Shown here in pieces: positions 6,801-14,547 of a stretch of DNA of 42,654 nt. Position 1 is the first letter of the stretch. Each line of letters opens with the position of its first letter. Source of the DNA: CAZRIZ01 sp964625885 (GTDB lineage: Bacteria; Patescibacteriota; Saccharimonadia; Saccharimonadales; Saccharimonadaceae). The stretch covers positions 1-42,654 of the forward strand of contig CAZVBM010000007.1 of NCBI GenBank assembly GCA_964625885.1. Reading direction: 5' to 3'. The translations under genes were made by a program, and so were the position numbers. A model generated the notes under the pieces. That model had not been told where the DNA came from, did no database searches, and worked only from the letters and a program-made list of their open reading frames with translations.

Positions 6801-9316
6801 TTTATCGAGATGGTGTGGCCTTTGGCGATTCGGTAACTTTGGTTGATGGAGAAACTTCACATACTTGGACCGAATTAGACAAGACTGATTCAAATGGCAA
6901 GACCTATACTTACACAGTTGATGAAGTCAATATTCCAACTAATTACGTCAAGACTATCTCCGAAGATGGCCTAACCGTTACTAATACCTATCAGTCACCT
7001 AAGATTGAGATTACCGGCACAAAGGCTTGGGTTAACGGTCCAGCTACCCATCCAGATGTTGAGCTTCAACTTTATCGAGATGGTGTGACTTTCGGTGACT
7101 CGGTAACTCTACACCATGGCACAACTTCGCACACTTGGACTGGGTTAGATAAAACCGATTCAAATGGTAAGGTTTATAAATACACTGTTGATGAGGTTTA
7201 TATCCCAACCAACTACACTAAGACTATTTCCGAAGATGGTCTAACGGTAACTAATACTTACAAATCACCTAAGATTGAGATCACTGGCACAAAGGTTTGG
7301 GTTAACGGTCTAACACCTCGTCCAGATGTTGAGCTTCAACTTTATCGAGATGGTGTGACTTTCGGTGACTCGGTAACTCTACACCATGGTACAACCTCGC
7401 ACACTTGGACTGGACTAGATAAAACCGATTCAAATGGCAAGACCTATGCTTATACAGTTGATGAAGTCAATGTTCCAGAAAATTACGTCAAGGGAGTCGA
7501 TGGCTTTGTGATTACCAATACCTACGAATCACCAAAGATTGAGATTACTGGCACGAAAGTTTGGGTCAACGGCCCAACACCTCGTCCTGACGTTCGATTA
7601 CAACTACTCAGAGACGGAGTTGTCCAAGACGCGGTGACTTTGTCTCATGGCACAACTTCACATACTTGGACTGGTTTGGATAAGACCGATTCGAATGGTA
7701 AGGTTTACAAATATAGCGTCGATGAGGCTAGTGTTTCAACTAATTACGTCAAGACTATCTCCGAAGATGGCCTAACGGTGACTAACACATATGAGTCGCC
7801 AAAAGCTGACATAATTGCTACCAAGCAATGGGTTAATGGTCCAGCGCCAGTAGCGATTCAGTTCCAACTTTATCGTAAAATCGCCACTGAGTTAACTCCA
7901 AATAAAGTTGGTTTACCAGTCACGATTAGTCCAAGCGCTTCAATGACTTATACTTGGAAAAATATGCCAGTTACTGATGATAATGGCAATACTTACACTT
8001 ATAGTGTCGACGAAGTTGATGTTCCGTTGAATTATGGTAAGACCTTCTCTGAAGATGGCTTGACTGTAATCAACACCTACATCATTCCAAAAACCAATAT
8101 CACCGGTACTAAAGAATGGGTTAAAGGTTCGAAGCCAGATGTTCAGCTTCAACTTCAAAGAAATGGCTCACCATTTGGTCAGCCAGTGACGGTCACTAAA
8201 GACGATCCTTCTCATACCTGGACCGACCTAGACGCAACGGACATCAACGGTAACGTCTATACTTACACAGTTGATGAGGTTGATGTCCCAGAAAATTACA
8301 CCAAAACCATTTCTGATGATGGCTTAACGGTAACTAATACCTATGTTATTCCTAAAGTCAACATTACTGGTACGAAAGTTTGGGTGGGTGGTACGAAACC
8401 AAGCGTTGAGCTTCAACTTTACCGAAACGATGTGGCCTTCGGCCTGCCAGTGACTGTTACTAAAGATGATGCTTCCTATAATTGGACGGACCTAGATGGA
8501 ACCGATATTAATGGCAATGTCTATACTTACACAGTTGACGAAGTCAGTGTTCCAGAGCATTACACCAAGTCCATCTCTGATGATGGCTTAACGGTAACTA
8601 ATACCTATGTCATACCAACTTGGAATGCAACAGTTGTTAAGAAATGGGAGGGTGGTAGTAAGGTTCGTCCAGCATCGATCACGGTGAAGCTTTATCGCCA
8701 ACTTAATATTGAGGATGCTAAGGAGGAGCTGGTTGGTGAGCGCGAAGTCGACGCATTAACTGGCTGGACAACTACTTGGGAGGATCTGCCTCAGACCAAC
8801 CAAGACGGTGTTTACTACATCTACTGGGCCGACGAAGTTGATGTCTTGAACTTTAACTCAAATATTGACTACGATGAGGACGCGATTATTACCAATACTT
8901 ATGTTTCACCAAAAGTTGACCTTTGTGTCGAAAAGCAATGGAGTGATGACCGCGACCATCAGCCAGTTGAAGTAGAAATCTTACGCGATGGTGTGCGCAT
9001 CAAAGTCGTAACATTGAGCGCAGACAACTACTGGCAAGAATGCTTCTACGATGAATTAGATAGCACTGACGGAGAGGGTAACCAGTATACGTATAGTGTA
9101 CGTGAAGTGACGAAATTGCCTGATTACACCAATAAAGTCGCTCAAGAGTATTTCGAAGAAGATGGTATTATTATCTTCACCGTTACCAACACTTATGTGC
9201 CACCAGTGCCAAAGACTGGCGTTGGTTCGGCCATGAGTCCGTTCGTTGCACTGTTTGCACTATTCTTGATTGCCCTAGGTGCTCGAGGACGTAAATTAGC
9301 TAAGCAAATCGCTTAA
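3803..9316 (+). CDS. Giant cell-surface adhesin: VWA domain, 13 Cna-B repeats, sortase signal (assembly gap)
   Basis: The product, about 1837 residues, is an exported wall-anchored fibre. It begins with a signal peptide (KQFFKKLKSG, then a hydrophobic stretch, cleavage after LVQA). After an N-gap there is the end of a Cna-B-like domain, a von Willebrand A domain with MIDAS DRSGSMG (Asp near residue 160) and LSDGQPT, a SpaA-like domain with the peptide CVGC, and 13 tandem Cna-B domains of about 90 residues. Each Cna-B repeat shows the isopeptide triad context: Lys in GTK-x-W, Glu in VDEV, Asn in TNTY. The C-terminus has VPKTG, a membrane segment and a basic tail, a classic sortase signal. Such proteins act as pilus-like adhesins. 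ATG 3803 follows GGGAG closely; ATG 3809 is the alternative. No sortase gene is in the window. Confidence 0.93.
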   Translation: MSMKQFFKKLKSGLMILMTVVVGLPLNTQLVQAXXXXXXXXXXXXXXXXXXXXXXXXXXXXXXXXXXFTDNTGRIYTYSFEESDPGAGYEVTFSSSYNQDTKTYTFDLVNTYTDPGPIVDPIELNKTATPFDSMVNEWDIKLRIESGQTQTTSDTILVIDRSGSMGDYNRLKNAKNAANSLISKLLPAGNTRNRVAVVSFAGSPYNTSNDVTVNTNFTTNGTTASNAVNSLIADGGTHTQAGMRKARELMAESTANLKNIILLSDGQPTFCYGVNSPWKMNTANLIAYPNYGWQTPTTVPENQFNNDRVGAGNSMYQRYDNPGGTANDKYYNCGNHAIAEAGFFKSSHPESLYTIALSAGEEGTPVLNAMASSGKSYTAEPDELTAIFNEIAGKINNFIQSATVIDNMAPGVVATQIVSGTGGSIINAGKTVKWEPTFTWNDTVGKYVAELVYRVRLDEDILTAPHDNDGLYPANANATITYNGESTADFPVPKIDPVFVKIKKTLGGDDCVGCKFTFRLTLPNGTTEQHTVVAGQEITLYHPMPIGNYTISEVSATDANGNSMSLDQYVISFNKTSFALALGGADQVISVTNTVKTGSVTVDKKWVGVPGTKAVVTLYADGVSTGQTVELNANNEWQYTFTNLRQYNRNGSPIKYTIVETKIDGYAEPEYSDNGEGITIVNGSGAITVTNRYVPETTNVTGYKQWVGGQYFNDGKRPDIQLQLYRDGTAYLDPVTLTGGATPQLSYTWKNVPKTDINGIVYAYSVDEVKASDNYTKTKSEDGLTVINTYGPSPVEVIATKTWVNGPAPVAIEFQLYRQTIAEAEPSKVGLPVTLNPGTLTYTWSNMPATDDDGRAYTYSVKEVTVLSNFNTSYGNTELDIVNTYVIPKTEVTVTKKWVGGSTPRPTIQVQLYQNNVALGDPVSLPNGTTEHTWAELDATDINGNAYTYTVDEVEAPENYTKTVDGFTITNTYKSPKIEITGTKAWVNGPTPRPDVELQLYRDGVAFGDSVTLVDGETSHTWTELDKTDSNGKTYTYTVDEVNIPTNYVKTISEDGLTVTNTYQSPKIEITGTKAWVNGPATHPDVELQLYRDGVTFGDSVTLHHGTTSHTWTGLDKTDSNGKVYKYTVDEVYIPTNYTKTISEDGLTVTNTYKSPKIEITGTKVWVNGLTPRPDVELQLYRDGVTFGDSVTLHHGTTSHTWTGLDKTDSNGKTYAYTVDEVNVPENYVKGVDGFVITNTYESPKIEITGTKVWVNGPTPRPDVRLQLLRDGVVQDAVTLSHGTTSHTWTGLDKTDSNGKVYKYSVDEASVSTNYVKTISEDGLTVTNTYESPKADIIATKQWVNGPAPVAIQFQLYRKIATELTPNKVGLPVTISPSASMTYTWKNMPVTDDNGNTYTYSVDEVDVPLNYGKTFSEDGLTVINTYIIPKTNITGTKEWVKGSKPDVQLQLQRNGSPFGQPVTVTKDDPSHTWTDLDATDINGNVYTYTVDEVDVPENYTKTISDDGLTVTNTYVIPKVNITGTKVWVGGTKPSVELQLYRNDVAFGLPVTVTKDDASYNWTDLDGTDINGNVYTYTVDEVSVPEHYTKSISDDGLTVTNTYVIPTWNATVVKKWEGGSKVRPASITVKLYRQLNIEDAKEELVGEREVDALTGWTTTWEDLPQTNQDGVYYIYWADEVDVLNFNSNIDYDEDAIITNTYVSPKVDLCVEKQWSDDRDHQPVEVEILRDGVRIKVVTLSADNYWQECFYDELDSTDGEGNQYTYSVREVTKLPDYTNKVAQEYFEEDGIIIFTVTNTYVPPVPKTGVGSAMSPFVALFALFLIALGARGRKLAKQIA
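3904..4003. other. Assembly gap of exactly 100 N just after the adhesin signal peptide
   Basis: The run is exactly 100 N, so its true length is unknown. It falls between the signal peptide and the first readable Cna-B end, where further repeats may have been collapsed. Confidence 0.97.
6731..7801 (+). repeat. Tandem Cna-B units nearly identical at DNA level
   Basis: Four consecutive units start at about 6731, 7001, 7271 and 7535 (spacing 264-270 bp). Bases 7051-7119 and 7321-7389 are identical over 69 bp at an offset of exactly 270. Such recent duplications can expand or shrink by recombination and can also be collapsed by short-read assembly. Confidence 0.85.
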
Positions 9317-9338
9317 ATTAAAACTCAAACAAAAACAT

Positions 9339-9366
9339 CAAACCTCCGACTGTGGTCGGGGGTTTG
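9339..9366 (+). terminator. Rho-independent terminator after the adhesin gene
   Basis: The 12-bp stem CAAACCTCCGAC / GTCGGGGGTTTG (one G-T pair) with a 4-nt loop lies 23 nt after the stop codon. The T tract is short, contained in the 3' arm. Confidence 0.8.
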
Positions 9367-9367
9367 A

Positions 9368-9396
9368 TTGCCTTGACGTGAATATTTGTTTAGACT
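9368..9396 (+). promoter_or_regulatory. Promoter of the mutarotase gene, probably giving a leaderless mRNA
   Basis: TTGCCT (9368-9373), 17 nt, TAGACT (9391-9396), then only 6 nt to the ATG at 9403. There is no Shine-Dalgarno sequence, so transcription should start at the start codon. Confidence 0.55.
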
Positions 9397-9402
9397 AGTA
9401 GC

Positions 9403-10098
9403 ATGGTTGAGTTAAAAAGTGGTGAGACGACATTACAAATTGACCCAAAAGGAGCATTTTTAGTGAACTTGCGTTCGTTTGGCGAGGATGTTTTGTTTCC
9501 ACGAACACAACTGAAGAATAAATCTGGCGAAATGAGAACCCGGGGTGGTTTGCATGTTTGTTTGCCAAATTTTGGCCCAGATAATAAGTTTGGCTTGAAT
9601 CAACATGGCTTTGGTCGAGAATCGGTTTGGCAAGTTGTTGAGCAATCAATTACTCGAGTGGTTTTACTACTGGAGGGCGGCGCGAAGCCTTATGAAAAAC
9701 TTCAATCAACACTGGAAGTAGTTTTGTCTGACAGAAAATTGGATTCGAGACTAGCCTTAAAGAATTTAGGTGACGAGGTGCTGGAAGTGGCGCCAGCTTT
9801 TCATCCGTATTTTGCAACGAAAAAAGATGAGGTATCGTTTCGATTGGATGATGAAAATTTACAGTTAGATGAGCTCGAGGGTACGATTTTTCGAGACAAT
9901 GTAAAATCGGCTAAAATTGGCGGTCGTAAAATTATATTTAACCAAACTAATCTAAATCATTTTGCAATTTGGACTGATTTGCTGGGCGATTATGTCTGCG
10001 TTGAGCCAAGCTTTGCTGGCAATGCTTTTGTTGACGGTGGAACAGAGGAGTTGGGTGCTGGTGGAGTAAAGGTATATGGTTTTGGTTTTGAATGGTAG
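9403..10098 (+). CDS. Aldose 1-epimerase / hexose mutarotase family protein
   Basis: The 231-residue cytosolic protein belongs to the galactose mutarotase fold, which interconverts alpha and beta anomers of sugars or sugar phosphates. Family landmarks are visible: NQHGFGR (first catalytic-site His), AFHPYF (second His, usually the general acid) and VEPSFAG near the C-terminus with the Glu that serves as base. It is somewhat shorter than typical GalM (about 340) and closer to the YeaD-like or small fungal-type subgroup. It is monocistronic between two terminators. The exact sugar cannot be told from sequence. Confidence 0.85.
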   Translation: MVELKSGETTLQIDPKGAFLVNLRSFGEDVLFPRTQLKNKSGEMRTRGGLHVCLPNFGPDNKFGLNQHGFGRESVWQVVEQSITRVVLLLEGGAKPYEKLQSTLEVVLSDRKLDSRLALKNLGDEVLEVAPAFHPYFATKKDEVSFRLDDENLQLDELEGTIFRDNVKSAKIGGRKIIFNQTNLNHFAIWTDLLGDYVCVEPSFAGNAFVDGGTEELGAGGVKVYGFGFEW

Positions 10099-10163
10099 CG
10101 TGTTTCTTGTTAAATGTAGGCTATGGGAAGTTTGGCGCGTAATTTTGTGATTATCATAAAGTA

Positions 10164-10192
10164 AAAAGCCCCGACTTATATCGGAGCCTTTT
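10164..10192. terminator. Bidirectional terminator between convergent genes
   Basis: A hairpin with arms AAAAGCCCCGA and TCGGAGCCTTTT (one bulge and one mismatch) lies between the ends of the mutarotase gene and the minus-strand gene. It gives T-rich 3' ends in both directions. Confidence 0.75.
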
Positions 10193-10198
10193 GTCGGT

Positions 10199-10639
10199 TT
10201 AGTAGTTTAAGTCGGGTGAGATAAACCTGACGAAACTCTTGTCGATAGCACCAGTCTTTTTATGTTGCGAAACATCTAGAATCAATCTGATTATATTACC
10301 GGGCTTAAGACCTTTGGCATAGCAGTAGAGACTATCGCTTTCAATGGTTTTTTCACTACCATCCTCTAAGCGAACAACGGTCAATCTTTCGGTGTGATAC
10401 GAGCTGGGGATTATCATCTTGCCTATTATCGCTGTTGGTCCCATCTTGAAGACCTCTCTGGTTTCTAAGAGAATGGCATCTTCCTCCTTTGTCCCAAGTG
10501 ATTTCCACCTAAGACCAGTGGTGGCGTAGCTGATAATAAGATATATCAACCAGCCAATTGTAAAGATTATCACCCCCAACATTATTATGGCCAAAGCCGC
10601 ATTGTTACTTTCGAAACCGAGTTTGAGCAATTCACTCAT
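10199..10639 (-). CDS. Small membrane protein of unknown function
   Basis: The 146-residue protein has one strong hydrophobic segment (about residues 15-40, ALAIIMLGVIIFTIGWLIY). A soluble, probably cytosolic domain of about 100 residues follows, containing beta-strand-like stretches (ERLTVVRLEDGSEKTIESD, NIIRLILDV). I recognise no family. It has a good Shine-Dalgarno (AGGAGGGAAAG) and a near-perfect promoter, and its leader contains an unusual 11-bp hairpin. It is transcribed away from the HAD phosphatase gene. Confidence 0.75.
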   Translation of the reverse strand: MSELLKLGFESNNAALAIIMLGVIIFTIGWLIYLIISYATTGLRWKSLGTKEEDAILLETREVFKMGPTAIIGKMIIPSSYHTERLTVVRLEDGSEKTIESDSLYCYAKGLKPGNIIRLILDVSQHKKTGAIDKSFVRFISPDLNY

Positions 10640-10712
10640 TTTTCTTTCCCTCCTAAAAGTATTCTAGTGAACATGTTAATGCCATACTATCGTGTAATAT
10701 GTCGCACACTCA

Positions 10713-10736
10713 GAAAAGAAAACTTGTTTTCTTTTC
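10713..10736. promoter_or_regulatory. Perfect 11-bp inverted repeat in the divergent intergenic region
   Basis: The arm GAAAAGAAAAC is followed by TT and its exact reverse complement. It lies about 8 nt downstream of the predicted start of the minus-strand transcript, so it would form a leader hairpin there. As DNA it could equally be an operator. Confidence 0.6.
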
Positions 10737-10750
10737 GCTCGCGTACTAAC

Positions 10751-10779
10751 ATTATATCACTTACGCTTGAAAAAGTCAA
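10751..10779 (-). promoter_or_regulatory. Strong promoter of the 10199-10639 membrane protein gene
   Basis: On the minus strand, TTGACT (10774-10779) and TATAAT (10751-10756) are 17 nt apart. This places the 5' leader, about 105 nt, across the inverted repeat at 10713-10736. Confidence 0.8.
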
Positions 10780-10799
10780 TGCAGAGGAGGGTGGTTAAT

Positions 10800-10828
10800 T
10801 TTACTTTTCTATCGAGAGATTGTAATAT
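10800..10828 (+). promoter_or_regulatory. Promoter of the HAD phosphatase gene, leaderless type
   Basis: TTTACT (10800-10805), 17 nt, TAATAT (10823-10828), then 7 nt to ATG 10836. No Shine-Dalgarno sequence is present. Confidence 0.55.
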
Positions 10829-10835
10829 AAATGAA

Positions 10836-11621
10836 ATGAGAATACGAGCCATAGTTAGTGATATTGACGGTACATTGCTAGATACACCTAAGCAAACTCT
10901 GCCGAGTGAGCGGATGTTAGCGGCGATTAGAGCGCTGAAAGACTTAGGAATCGAATTTTATTTAGTGTCGTCGCGTAGTTTTCCAAATGCTCAGCCGTTG
11001 ATGAAAGTTTTACCAAGCCAAAATCCAGCGGTTTTATATGGTGGTGCTGAAATTGTACAGCCAGATGGAACGGTTTTGGTGCAACATAGTATTGCGCCGA
11101 GTAAAGTTGCAGAAATTATAAAAATCACTTCGAAATTAGACTTTTCTGTCTTAACAGATGGTAGCAATGGTCGTAAACAATATGAATCGGGTGTGACTTT
11201 GGATAAAATTGAGAACTCTGAGGGGTTAAAGCGAATTGTGGTGCTTTTGATTCCACCAAAATCGGTTGATATGGTAGTTAAGCAATTTGACGGCATGGAC
11301 GACATTTCCTGTCATGTTGTGCCTTCGGGTGAGATGTCTGGATTGTTCCATGTCCATCTGACTGATAATCAAGCCGACAAAGGTAAAGCGGTTCACGAAC
11401 TGGCCAAGATGATTGGTGTTGATCCATCGGAACTGTTGGCGGCGGGTGATGGGCGAAACGACGTAAGTTTATTTGAAGCAGTGGGCTATAAAGTGGCGAT
11501 GGGTAACGCAGCTGATGAGCTAAAACAAATAGCCGATCGCGTGATCGGTGATGTGGCGGACGATGGCTTGGCGCAGTATTTAGAAGAGCTGACAGCAGAA
11601 ATCGCCAACAGAGTGGTCTAG
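10836..11621 (+). CDS. Cof-type HAD-superfamily phosphatase
   Basis: The 261-residue enzyme is a haloacid dehalogenase hydrolase of the Cof/YbiV class (sugar-phosphate or nucleotide phosphatase). Motif I is SDIDGTLLDT with nucleophile Asp9 and acid/base Asp11. Motif II is the Ser in YLVSSRS, the motif III Lys is in DKGKAVHEL, and motif IV is AAGDGRNDVSLFEA. A C2-type cap lies between motifs II and III. ATG 10836 is preferred over the upstream TTG at 10767 because it puts motif I at the N-terminus as usual and sits 7 nt behind a -10 box; the TTG start would overlap the divergent promoter's -35 box. Confidence 0.88.
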   Translation: MRIRAIVSDIDGTLLDTPKQTLPSERMLAAIRALKDLGIEFYLVSSRSFPNAQPLMKVLPSQNPAVLYGGAEIVQPDGTVLVQHSIAPSKVAEIIKITSKLDFSVLTDGSNGRKQYESGVTLDKIENSEGLKRIVVLLIPPKSVDMVVKQFDGMDDISCHVVPSGEMSGLFHVHLTDNQADKGKAVHELAKMIGVDPSELLAAGDGRNDVSLFEAVGYKVAMGNAADELKQIADRVIGDVADDGLAQYLEELTAEIANRVV

Positions 11622-11725
11622 TGGTAATATCTTTATTTTTTGATTGAAAAATTGTAAAATAATGGCAGACTTTAGGTGTTTTTAATTAATAATCACCGAA
11701 TATAAATAAATTTACATTTCTAGAA

Positions 11726-12226
11726 ATGAGGCAGATGGAACACGTGAACAATCATCAATCAGAAGAAAAGGATATTGATGTTTTGATTTCGGGATCGATG
11801 TCTTTGAGTGAGCAGTGGCTAAAAGTCGCAGATGAGCTGAGTGAAATGGGGCTCAAAGTAGACCATCCAATTGCTGAAGAGGGTGGTTTTGATTGGAATA
11901 ATGCATCAGATGAAGCGATTGCGGTTGAGAAGAAAAAATATATTGATCACCATTTGAAAAAGATACTTGGTAGTCGAGCTATACTATTGTTCAATGCTGA
12001 GAAAAAGGGTATGCCAGGCTATATTGGTCCGAATTCATTTTTAGAAATGGGTGTGGCTTATGCGTTAGGAGTGCCAGTCTATTTGTATGAGAAGCCAAAT
12101 CCTGAACAGGACCATTATTATGAAGTGATTGGATTGATGCCAACGGTGATTGATCACGATCTGGGGCGCTTAGCAAGCGAAGTTAAAGAATTGAAGAATT
12201 ACCCGTCAGACAAATCTGAGTCGTAG
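11726..12226 (+). CDS. Nucleoside 2-deoxyribosyltransferase-like protein
   Basis: The 166-residue protein resembles the NDT/Rossmann-like family that handles nucleosides or nucleotides. It has an N-terminal strand DVLISGSMS, a helix-strand pair DELSEMGLKVDHPI, and the family-typical SRAILLFNAEKKG followed by NSFLEMGVAYALGVPVYLY. The Glu in FLEMG corresponds to the catalytic Glu of NDT enzymes. It may be an enzyme of nucleotide salvage or a nucleotide-sensing relative; no partner gene tells which. ATG 11726 sits at the edge of the 14-bp palindrome CATTTCTAGAAATG (11715-11728); ATG 11735 is an alternative start. A TAAAAT box lies at 11655-11660. Confidence 0.7.
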   Translation: MRQMEHVNNHQSEEKDIDVLISGSMSLSEQWLKVADELSEMGLKVDHPIAEEGGFDWNNASDEAIAVEKKKYIDHHLKKILGSRAILLFNAEKKGMPGYIGPNSFLEMGVAYALGVPVYLYEKPNPEQDHYYEVIGLMPTVIDHDLGRLASEVKELKNYPSDKSES

Positions 12227-12234
12227 TTTTTGTT

Positions 12235-12240
12235 TATAAA
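12235..12240 (+). promoter_or_regulatory. -10 box directly before the GNAT operon
   Basis: TATAAA is followed by 6 nt and then ATG 12247, the leaderless spacing seen at several genes here. No convincing -35 hexamer is visible. Confidence 0.4.
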
Positions 12241-12246
12241 AATAAG

Positions 12247-12786
12247 ATGAATAATTACCAAATAGTTAAACCAACCATCGATGACGTTGAGCCGATTCGG
12301 CGTATGCAGGCGCAGTCATGGCGCGATACTTACGAGAACCCAGAAATTGGTGTGACAGCGGAGTGGTTGCGTGAACGCACGGCGAGTTGGTTTACGCCAG
12401 AAAAGTTAGCAGAGTCTTATGAACATTTGGGTAAAGTTTTTGCTGATAAAACTCAATTCTACCGCGTGGCGAAGCGTGATGGTGAAGTGGTGGGGTTTGT
12501 GCATTTCTTGACGCACGATGACGGTTCAAAAGAGCTGTCGGGTATGTATTCTGATAAATCAACTCATGGCACTGGGCTAGCGCAACGACTGATGGACGAA
12601 GCGCGAGATTTTCTTGGTGATAAAAAAGTCGATTTGTGGGTGGTGGAATATAACACGCGAGCAGTTAGATTTTATGAAAAATATGGCTTCAAAATTGTTC
12701 CAGGTAAAAGAAAGATTGTTGTTGATAAGTTTCCGGCGATAAAAATGGAGCGCTCAGTGGGCTATAAAGAAAGTTTGAAAAAATGA
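12247..12786 (+). CDS. GNAT-family N-acetyltransferase
   Basis: The 179-residue protein is an acetyl-CoA-dependent acetyltransferase. The GNAT fold is shown by the beta4 strand EVVGFVHFL, the strand SGMYSDKSTHGTGLAQRLMDEA with the acetyl-CoA pyrophosphate loop (H-G-T-G-L-A in place of R/Q-x-x-G-x-G/A), and the C-terminal NTRAVRFYEKYGFKIVPG typical of RimI-like enzymes. The substrate is unknown. It opens a run of genes joined by 4-nt ATGA overlaps and is probably translated from a leaderless mRNA. Confidence 0.87.
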   Translation: MNNYQIVKPTIDDVEPIRRMQAQSWRDTYENPEIGVTAEWLRERTASWFTPEKLAESYEHLGKVFADKTQFYRVAKRDGEVVGFVHFLTHDDGSKELSGMYSDKSTHGTGLAQRLMDEARDFLGDKKVDLWVVEYNTRAVRFYEKYGFKIVPGKRKIVVDKFPAIKMERSVGYKESLKK

Positions 12787-13367
12787 ATAAGCTAATTATA
12801 TTTGGTATAGCAATTGGCTATGTGGCGATTCCGCTATTGATATTTTTTGACGTGTTGCCATTCAAACACAAGTTTATATTTTTGGTGGCTTATGGAATTT
12901 TGACTTATTTAACGTTGCGATTTATTGGAGTCGGCAATGCTGAGATGGGTTTAACCATAAAGAACTGGCAAGCTTCGCTAAGGTCGGTGCTTGCTGTAAC
13001 GCTATTTTTTGTAATTGCGGCGCTTATGGCCTATAAATTTGTTGGTGCACGATTTGAGCCAAACGAAACGTTATTGTTTTATTTGTCTTACGTATTCATT
13101 TCTTCGCCAGTTCAAGAGTTTTTATACCGCGGAGCGACGACTTATTTTGGTAAAACTTTTGGTTTAAGTGTATGGCTAATTGTACTAATCTCAGCATTAC
13201 TTTATAGCTTAGTTCATATTATTTACAAAGACTGGGTTTTGGTGGTGGCGACTTTTATATTGGGTATAATTTGGCATTTGATTTATCTTAAAACCGACAA
13301 CTTGCTAGGCGTGGCGGTTAGTCATGCTATTTTTGGTGCGCTAACAATATTTTTGGGATTGATATGA
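12783..13367 (+). CDS. CPBP-family intramembrane metalloprotease-like protein
   Basis: The 194-residue polytopic membrane protein has about six hydrophobic helices. Motif 1 of the CPBP (Abi/Rce1) family is present as QEFLYRG (residues 111-117), with the first of the usual two Glu replaced by Gln. Motif 2 is YSLVH (141-145) and motif 3 is VSHAIFG near residue 181. The family cleaves membrane-near peptides (prenyl-protein or bacteriocin-immunity roles). Gln111 may weaken catalysis, though Glu112, Arg116 and both His remain. Start and stop overlap the neighbours by ATGA, indicating translational coupling. Confidence 0.8.
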   Translation: MNKLIIFGIAIGYVAIPLLIFFDVLPFKHKFIFLVAYGILTYLTLRFIGVGNAEMGLTIKNWQASLRSVLAVTLFFVIAALMAYKFVGARFEPNETLLFYLSYVFISSPVQEFLYRGATTYFGKTFGLSVWLIVLISALLYSLVHIIYKDWVLVVATFILGIIWHLIYLKTDNLLGVAVSHAIFGALTIFLGLI

Positions 13368-13936
13368 GTGGCGTAAAAGAAACTGTTTTTATATTTATGC
13401 GACATGGTCAAACTGATCAAAACGTTGATATGGCGACTGGTAGGGCTATTAATGAAGATAGTGATTATTCGCTAAATAAAGAAGGTATTAAGCAAGCTCA
13501 AGAAGCACGAGATAGGTTGCCAAGGGTTGATGTCATTGTAGCTTCACCAATGAAGCGCGCTCAAATGATGGCGGAAATTGTGAACGAAAATCAAAAAGTT
13601 CCGATTGTAATTGAGCCAGATTTGCGCGAACGCTCGGTGGGCGGTGTTGATTCTAAAACTTGGCACGAGTTATTTGATATTGATAAAAATGTTCAGCCAG
13701 AAAAAGAGGGTACGGAAAATGTCAGAAACTTCTTTGAGCGAATTTACGCTGTAATAGACGATTTAAAAGAACGCTACGTGGGCAAGACTGTTTTGATAGT
13801 TTCACACGGCGGAGTTTATAGCGCTTTTCACGCTTATTTCAATAATTTGCCATGGAAGGGCAATATGCGTGTGAAACCACTGAAAAATGCCGAAACCGCA
13901 ACTTATAAAATGAATAACCAAAAGGAGGTCAAATGA
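13364..13936 (+). CDS. Histidine phosphatase (phosphoglycerate mutase-like)
   Basis: The 190-residue cytosolic protein carries the catalytic RHG motif (FMRHGQTDQN, His14), the phosphate-binding region ASPMKRAQMMAE, the acidic loop LRERSVGG and the second catalytic His in IVSHGGVYSAF. It belongs to the broad cobC/PGAM-like phosphatase branch rather than being a glycolytic mutase. The substrate cannot be inferred. It overlaps both neighbours by 4 nt. Confidence 0.88.
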   Translation: MSGVKETVFIFMRHGQTDQNVDMATGRAINEDSDYSLNKEGIKQAQEARDRLPRVDVIVASPMKRAQMMAEIVNENQKVPIVIEPDLRERSVGGVDSKTWHELFDIDKNVQPEKEGTENVRNFFERIYAVIDDLKERYVGKTVLIVSHGGVYSAFHAYFNNLPWKGNMRVKPLKNAETATYKMNNQKEVK

Positions 13937-14538
13937 CCAAGCAAATTTTAGTTATACATGGTGGAACGACTTTTGAAACGCAAGACGATTATATTAATTA
14001 TTTAAAAACTAAAGAATTGTCATTTGACAGACTTCGACGCGAGCCAGATTGGAAAGATTTGTTGGGCCAAGAACTAGGCGAAGATTTTGTGGTATTAAAT
14101 CCGAAGATGCCTAATTCTACCAACGCACGTTACGAAGAGTGGAAGATTTGGTTTGAGCGAATTTACACGTTGCTTGATAAAGAGCCGATTTTGATTGGAC
14201 ACTCGCTGGGCGGCATATTTTTAGCAAAATATCTGGCAGAAAATAATTTACCAAACAAAGCGAAGGCGCTAATTTTAGTAGCTGCGCCGTTTAAAGACGA
14301 AAGTCAAGAATCTCTGGCTGATTTTGCCTTACCAGATTCGCTAGAAAATATTAACAAGCAAGTTGACAAAATCTTTTTGATTCATAGTCAGGACGACCCA
14401 GTGGTTGATTTTGCTGAACTGGCTGGATATAAGGAGGCCCTACCAAATGCTACCGAAATGGTCTTTGTTGATCGCGCACATTTCAATATGGCCGACTTTC
14501 CAGAAATGATAAAATTGATTAAAGAAATAAGTGTCTAG
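13933..14538 (+). CDS. RBBP9/YdeN-like alpha/beta hydrolase
   Basis: The 201-residue serine hydrolase of the RBBP9/YdeN family has an N-terminal LVIHGG strand-loop, nucleophile elbow GHSLGG, Asp in HSQDDPVV and catalytic His in DRAHFN. Family members hydrolyse esters or act on small substrates; this one is unassigned. It is the stand-alone relative of the hydrolase domain found inside IleRS further downstream in this window. It starts in a 4-nt overlap with the phosphatase gene and has an internal AAGGAGGTC Shine-Dalgarno just before its ATG. Confidence 0.87.
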   Translation: MTKQILVIHGGTTFETQDDYINYLKTKELSFDRLRREPDWKDLLGQELGEDFVVLNPKMPNSTNARYEEWKIWFERIYTLLDKEPILIGHSLGGIFLAKYLAENNLPNKAKALILVAAPFKDESQESLADFALPDSLENINKQVDKIFLIHSQDDPVVDFAELAGYKEALPNATEMVFVDRAHFNMADFPEMIKLIKEISV

Positions 14539-14547
14539 GAGTAAAAA

